Assembly: GCA_023665325.1 (NCBI GenBank)
Contig: JAMPED010000032.1
Coordinates: forward strand, 1 to 17,735
From: Acetobacter sp.
Lineage (GTDB): Bacteria > Pseudomonadota > Alphaproteobacteria > RF32 > CAG-239
Length of the DNA: 17,735 nt
Reading direction: 5' to 3'
Shown in pieces: positions 14,422 to 17,735 of the stretch (position 1 is the stretch's first letter; the number at the start of each line of letters is the position of its first letter). The notes under the pieces are model-generated. The model did not search any database. It was not told the origin of the DNA and worked only from the letters and a program-made list of their open reading frames with translations. The position numbers and the translations under genes are program-made.

Positions 14422-16245
14422 ATGATAAAACTCGAAAATATAACAGTGCAAATTGCCTCAAAAATTCTTTTAGAAAATGCCTCCGCGCAAATTTCTGATG
14501 GGCAAAAAATCGGTATTTTAGGGGCAAATGGTTGTGGCAAAACCACCTTGTTTAAAGTGCTAAAAGGGGAACACGATATAAATACTGGTGAGCTTACCAT
14601 CTCTAAAAAACAACTCAAAGCTTTTGCCGAGCAAGAAATTAAAGAAGAAGACTTGCACAAGCCGATTCTGCAATATGTTTTGGGTAAAGATAAACGTCTG
14701 GCAGAGTTGCGGGAAAAGGAAAAAACAGCCATCCCAGAGGAAATGCCAGAAATTATGGAGCAAATGCTTTTAATAGATGCATATTCTGCCGAAGCCCGAA
14801 CAGCGGAAATTTTAGCAGGTCTTGGATTTAGTCAGGAAGATTTATCTCGTCCAGTTAAAGACTTTTCTGGTGGCTGGCAAATGCGCTTAAACCTAGCCGG
14901 TGCGCTCTTTCAGCCGTCCGATATTCTTTTTTTAGACGAGCCGACCAACCATTTGGATTTAGAAACGATTGTTTGGCTGGAAAGTTATCTACAAAAATAT
15001 AAAGGTACTCTTCTGCTCATCAGTCACGACCGAGATTTTATGAATAACGTCTGCGAGGGGATTTTACATTTTGAGGGCAAAAAGCTTGTGCAGTATAGCG
15101 GTAATTATGATAACTTTGCTCGACAATATGCTGAAAAAATCGAACTAGTCGGTAAACAGATTAAAAAGCAAGAAGAACGTAAAGCCCACCTGCAATCGTA
15201 TGTAGATCGTTTCCGCTATAAAGCTAGCAAAGCCCGCCAAGCGCAAAGTCGCTTAAAAATGCTGGAGAAGATGGAGAATATTGACGACGTCGCACGAGAT
15301 AGGGAGAGCCATTTCACTTTTCCATCAATAAAACCATTGCCCTCTCCCCTGATAAAGCTAGAAAATGTAGCGGTGGGTTATGGTAATAAACCCGTATTGA
15401 AGAAACTAAATTTATACCTGAATCAAGATGACCGGATTGCGCTGCTAGGTAAAAACGGTAATGGTAAATCCACCTTTGTCAAAATGCTTTCCGGACATTT
15501 GCCGTTGATGGATGGAGAGATGTATAAATCCGGCAAGCTCAAAATTGGTTATTTTAACCAAAATCAAACCGAAGAGCTGCCATTAGACTTAACTCCAACA
15601 GAATATATGTTGTCACTTCTGCCTGATAAACCAGAAAAAAATATCCGTGCGCATTTAGGGGCGTTCGGGTTAGAACAAGAAAAAGCCGTAACAAAAATTG
15701 CAGAGCTTTCCGGTGGCGAAAAAACACGTCTATTGTTTGCCCGTATTTCGATTGATACGCCAGAGCTTTTAATTTTTGATGAGCCAACAAACCATCTTGA
15801 CATAGCCGGACGCACAGCATTGGCAGATGCCATAAACGCCTATCAGGGCGCAGTTATTCTCATTTCGCACGATTTCCACCTCTTAGAAATGGTCGCCGAT
15901 GATTTGTGGTTGGTTGATAATCATACCTGCAAACCGTTTGACGGTAGCTTGGAAGACTATCGCCACTTTTTGCTAACTCCTACAGTCGAAGAGATTAAGA
16001 AACCCGAACCTAAACCAGCTTCACAACCGAAAATCAACAAGCCAAACCGTAAAGACCGGGTAGCTCTAAGAGAAATTGAACAACAACTTGCCAAATTAGA
16101 ACAGAAAAAAGCAGAGTTGTTGGAGCAATTTACGACCATAACCGATGGTCAAAAAATAGCCACATTGCAAAAAGAACTCCACGATTTAGAGCAAAAAATT
16201 GCCGAAACCGAGGAAAGATGGCTCGAACTTTGTGAGGATATGTAA
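14422..16245 (+). CDS. ABC-F family ATP-binding protein
   Basis: A 607-residue soluble protein with two ATP-binding cassettes and no membrane segments. ABC-F proteins act on the ribosome as translation factors or antibiotic-protection proteins. Cassette 1 has Walker A GANGCGKTT (34-42), signature FSGGW (148-152) and Walker B ILFLDEPTNHLD (168-179). Cassette 2 has Walker A GKNGNGKST (343-351), LSGGEKTRL (429-437) and LIFDEPTNHLD (450-460). The inter-domain linker (about 232-305), with its basic helix KASKARQAQSRLKMLEKME (267-285), is the P-site tRNA interaction motif region of the family. A C-terminal charged coiled coil covers about 545-605. The architecture fits the housekeeping YheS/Uup-like members; no resistance subgroup can be assigned by eye. 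It begins seven bases after the glycosyltransferase gene, with a weak ribosome binding site. Confidence 0.94.
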   Translation: MIKLENITVQIASKILLENASAQISDGQKIGILGANGCGKTTLFKVLKGEHDINTGELTISKKQLKAFAEQEIKEEDLHKPILQYVLGKDKRLAELREKEKTAIPEEMPEIMEQMLLIDAYSAEARTAEILAGLGFSQEDLSRPVKDFSGGWQMRLNLAGALFQPSDILFLDEPTNHLDLETIVWLESYLQKYKGTLLLISHDRDFMNNVCEGILHFEGKKLVQYSGNYDNFARQYAEKIELVGKQIKKQEERKAHLQSYVDRFRYKASKARQAQSRLKMLEKMENIDDVARDRESHFTFPSIKPLPSPLIKLENVAVGYGNKPVLKKLNLYLNQDDRIALLGKNGNGKSTFVKMLSGHLPLMDGEMYKSGKLKIGYFNQNQTEELPLDLTPTEYMLSLLPDKPEKNIRAHLGAFGLEQEKAVTKIAELSGGEKTRLLFARISIDTPELLIFDEPTNHLDIAGRTALADAINAYQGAVILISHDFHLLEMVADDLWLVDNHTCKPFDGSLEDYRHFLLTPTVEEIKKPEPKPASQPKINKPNRKDRVALREIEQQLAKLEQKKAELLEQFTTITDGQKIATLQKELHDLEQKIAETEERWLELCEDM

Positions 16246-16287
16246 ATTCTCTTAAAGTATCATTGCAAGCGTCCACACCACATCTAC

Positions 16288-16330
16288 CGTCATTGCGAGC
16301 GGGCGTAAGCCCATATGTGCGAAGCAATCC
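16288..16330 (+). repeat. 'CGTCATTGCGAG...GCGAAGCAATCC' palindromic repeat, copy 1
   Basis: The unit begins CGTCATTGCGAGC and ends GCGAAGCAATCC, with outer ATTGC/GCAAT complementarity and an internal GGGC-GTAA-GCCC hairpin at 16301-16312. This form is well known as a dispersed intergenic repeat in alphaproteobacterial genomes and elsewhere. Confidence 0.75.
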
Positions 16331-16360
16331 ACAAACCAGTGACGCAGTCACTCCATACTC

Positions 16361-16400
16361 TGTCATCCCTCGGCTTGCTCGCAAGCCGTCAAGGGATCTC
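16361..16400 (+). repeat. 'TGTCATCCCT...AGGGATCTC' palindromic repeat
   Basis: A perfect seven-pair stem CGGCTTG (16371-16377) / CAAGCCG (16382-16388) with a CTCG loop is enclosed by ATCCCT (16365-16370) and AGGGAT (16392-16397). This is the second common dispersed repeat type, distinct in sequence from the CATTGCGAG type beside it. Confidence 0.75.
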
Positions 16401-16442
16401 TCCGCCCCTATGCAGCTTTAGTCGTTGCCAGTGGCGCTGCCA

Positions 16443-16485
16443 CCGTCATTGCGAGGTGTGCCGTCAGGCAATAACCGAAGCAGTC
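16443..16485 (+). repeat. 'CGTCATTGCGAG' palindromic repeat, degenerate copy 2
   Basis: It starts CCGTCATTGCGAGG and ends ACCGAAGCAGTCT, corresponding to the GAAGCAATCC end of copy 1 with changes. The inner part (GTGTGCCGTCAGGCAATA) differs from copy 1, as is usual for these repeats, in which the ends are more conserved than the middle. Confidence 0.65.
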
Positions 16486-16542
16486 TACAGACAAAAAGCC
16501 GCAAGGCTTTGCACCATATTCTTTTCTCCTCATATAAACTAG

Positions 16543-16571
16543 TTGACAAAAAATCAAAACAATGATACATC
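16543..16571 (+). promoter_or_regulatory. candidate promoter for the last gene
   Basis: A perfect consensus -35 box TTGACA lies at 16543-16548. Seventeen bases further stands TACATC (16566-16571), a poor -10 box; GATACA two bases upstream is an alternative. Transcription would start about 35 bases before the ATG at 16612. It lies immediately after the repeat island, so the last gene is probably an independent transcription unit. Confidence 0.45.
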
Positions 16572-16611
16572 AAAACCAAGTTAACTATTATTATTCACTA
16601 ATTTTTATTAT

Positions 16612-17634
16612 ATGTATTTGAAATCATTAAAACTTAGCAGATTAGGCGTGCCATCTGCGTGGAAGAATTTGGTGTGGGAATTGATATTTGCCTACATCTT
16701 AGGTATCATTGTAGGATTAGTTCTTATTTTTACCGAAATATCAGGTTTAATAATACTCACTGGCGAAATCATCCTGTTTGGGGGCACACTGTTCATCATT
16801 TTGCAAATTTTGCATAATGTTTGTTATCCAGATGAAATTTTGAAACTGGATAATGGACAAGTTAAAGTTTGCGTGTATAAGAGCCAAACATTGCACAAAC
16901 ATAATTTGTTTGAGCTGATCATCCATAAAGGAGATAAAGAGCTTCTTCTTTGCGCTGCCGAATATGCTTTCCCGTTTAAAAATCCTGACGCCGTTTGCTT
17001 TACGTTCCGACCAGCACAAGATGCTGATTATAATTGGTTTGTATGGAATGTACAAACAGAGGAAACAACTGTTCTGGGAAGTAGATTAAACAAAATCTTG
17101 TTTATCTCTCCTAAAGAAGGGGAAAGCCTTCGTGTCCCTTGTGCAAATGGAAATGTGCAAGTAATTACCGGTGAGTATATCGTGTATGACCAATGCCATA
17201 TCACTGCAGGTTCAACCCTAAGATATGCGGATAATGGGAAAAATCCTCAAATTCCGGATAAGTTCCTATTTGTCCGCCAAGACGGCATTTACAAAAGCTA
17301 TGGCTTTTATCTCAGAGAAGATAAACCGGAATGCCGAGAGATTATCTTAAGTTCCGCCATTTTCCGTGAAGGACGTGATAGGATTTTACTTCAGTATGAT
17401 GAAGACAAGGAGTGTTATCACGAGCTGTTTCGTTGTGTGGAGATATTCCGTAGTTTAGATGAATATTTCGCTGAGTTAACGGAGGATTATCATATCGGAG
17501 GAAATATTTACCGGTATAATGGAAAGCTTAAAAAGCTTGAGAAAATCTACGAAGGTAATTTCCGTTGCATAGATTATGACAATGGTCAAATTCTCGGTGA
17601 TGACGAGAAAATCTATGGTCATAATGGTGCATAG
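16612..17634 (+). CDS. two-TM membrane protein of unknown function
   Basis: A 340-residue protein with two hydrophobic segments near the start (about 19-40 and 44-69) and a long soluble C-terminal part of about 270 residues. The first 18 residues are basic and the loop between the segments is very short, so N-terminus and soluble domain are probably both cytoplasmic. The soluble part is rich in Tyr, Phe and short beta-like stretches such as KFLFVRQDGIYKSYGFYL (217-234) and a repeated IYRYNG / IYEGNF / IYGHNG pattern (about 300-338), suggesting a beta-sheet fold with strand-turn repeats. It contains nine or more cysteines, unusual for the window. No family was recognised. No ribosome binding site precedes the ATG (ACTAATTTTTATTATATG), so the start is less certain, but no other Met occurs before the membrane segments. 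It ends just before a strong terminator. Confidence 0.72.
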   Translation: MYLKSLKLSRLGVPSAWKNLVWELIFAYILGIIVGLVLIFTEISGLIILTGEIILFGGTLFIILQILHNVCYPDEILKLDNGQVKVCVYKSQTLHKHNLFELIIHKGDKELLLCAAEYAFPFKNPDAVCFTFRPAQDADYNWFVWNVQTEETTVLGSRLNKILFISPKEGESLRVPCANGNVQVITGEYIVYDQCHITAGSTLRYADNGKNPQIPDKFLFVRQDGIYKSYGFYLREDKPECREIILSSAIFREGRDRILLQYDEDKECYHELFRCVEIFRSLDEYFAELTEDYHIGGNIYRYNGKLKKLEKIYEGNFRCIDYDNGQILGDDEKIYGHNGA

Positions 17635-17642
17635 TGCAAGTA

Positions 17643-17677
17643 AAAAAACACCCTCGAGTTAGTCGAGGGTGTTTTTT
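17643..17677. terminator. strong bidirectional rho-independent terminator
   Basis: ACACCCTCGA (17648-17657) pairs perfectly with TCGAGGGTGT (1763-17672 within this window's final line, i.e. 17663-17672) across the 5-base loop GTTAG. The preceding A-run (17643-17647) pairs with the following T-run (17673-17677), so the hairpin has about 15 pairs and a U-tract in both directions. It lies nine bases after the stop of the two-TM protein. Confidence 0.9.
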
Positions 17678-17688
17678 ATACAAAAATA

Positions 17689-17735
17689 TTATTGCCAAAT
17701 GTGCGGATAGTCCAAATCCACGAGCTGTATTGTCA
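17689..17735 (-). CDS. possible C-terminal end of a convergent gene, cut by the window edge
   Basis: On the - strand one frame is open from the window edge to a TAA at 17691-17689 and would encode a peptide ending in DLDYPHIWQ. Its position just behind a terminator that works in both directions is what a convergent gene would show. Fourteen residues are too few for a family call. Confidence 0.35.
   Translation of the reverse strand, partial: TIQLVDLDYPHIWQ

Larger units (their letters stand above)
16246..16611. repeat. intergenic island of palindromic repeats
   Basis: This 366-base gap contains no credible gene. From about 16250 to 16515 it is clearly GC-richer than its surroundings and consists of repeat units and hairpins; the listed units lie inside it. 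An additional degenerate start of the same repeat, CATTGCAAGCG, is at 16261-16271. Small hairpins are AGTGAC-GCA-GTCACT (16338-16352), GTGGC-GCT-GCCAC (16431-16443) and AAAGCC-GCAA-GGCTTT (16495-16510). From 16515 on the sequence is AT-rich again and carries the promoter of the next gene. No T-run terminator is seen after the ABC-F gene, so these hairpins may end or stabilise its transcript. Confidence 0.75.

Noticed and set aside
14370..14732. 120-residue reading frame antisense to the ABC-F start
   Set aside because: The ABC-F reading frame here contains an unmistakable Walker A motif, so the opposite frame is a shadow.
16130..16384. 84-residue - strand reading frame overlapping the ABC-F gene end and the repeats
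   Set aside because: Half of it is the antisense of a certain gene and the rest is repeat sequence; no start signal or family match.
16288..16485. CRISPR array
   Set aside because: The repeated units are long, imperfect and palindromic with variable centres, they differ in family, and there are no regular spacers or cas genes.
16315..16542. 75-residue + strand reading frame in the repeat island
   Set aside because: It lies entirely in palindromic repeats, has a Cys/Arg/His-rich, low-plausibility translation and no ribosome binding site.

Overview
The window looks like a low-GC alphaproteobacterium, plausibly one of the uncultured host- or gut-associated lineages. Three things point there: the order nuoL-nuoM-nuoN-birA-rnj, which is a known alphaproteobacterial arrangement; an RNase J gene beside a biotin ligase; and dispersed palindromic repeats of the 'GTCATTGCGAG...GAAGCAATCC' and 'GTCATCCCT...AGGGAT' kinds. 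The lineage is inferred from synteny and composition only.

Left part (141-8486, + strand). A 105-residue soluble protein of unknown function comes first. It is followed by a tightly packed run of three long, very hydrophobic proteins that align with the antiporter-like complex I subunits NuoL, NuoM and NuoN, then birA, RNase J (rnj) and an S66-family peptidase. Genes overlap or lie a few bases apart, most have a good ribosome binding site, and the run ends at a hairpin shared with the convergent operon. The notable point is that the NuoM-like and NuoN-like proteins are intact in length and fold signature but have lost essentially every charged residue that conducts protons in normal complex I. 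The NuoL-like protein keeps at least one key lysine.

Middle part (8496-12816, - strand). An operon reads from an MFS transporter into a 665-residue protein with a signal peptide and two tandem CgeB-like glycosyltransferase domains, then into a 314-residue membrane-anchored relative with one such domain. Divergent promoters in 12817-12938 separate it from the next operon.

Right part (12939-17735, + strand). A short DUF1847 protein, a membrane-anchored GT92-like glycosyltransferase and an ABC-F ATPase form a compact run. A GC-richer island of palindromic repeats follows (16250-16515), then a two-TM protein of unknown function with its own promoter candidate, and a strong bidirectional terminator. 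The last bases may hold the end of a convergent gene.

Together the window combines respiratory-chain membrane subunits, housekeeping genes (biotinylation, RNA processing, peptidoglycan recycling or peptide detoxification, translation factor) and a cluster of three glycosyltransferase-like proteins that all carry N-terminal export or anchor sequences. This cluster may modify the cell envelope. No phage, CRISPR, tRNA, rRNA or insertion sequence genes were seen.
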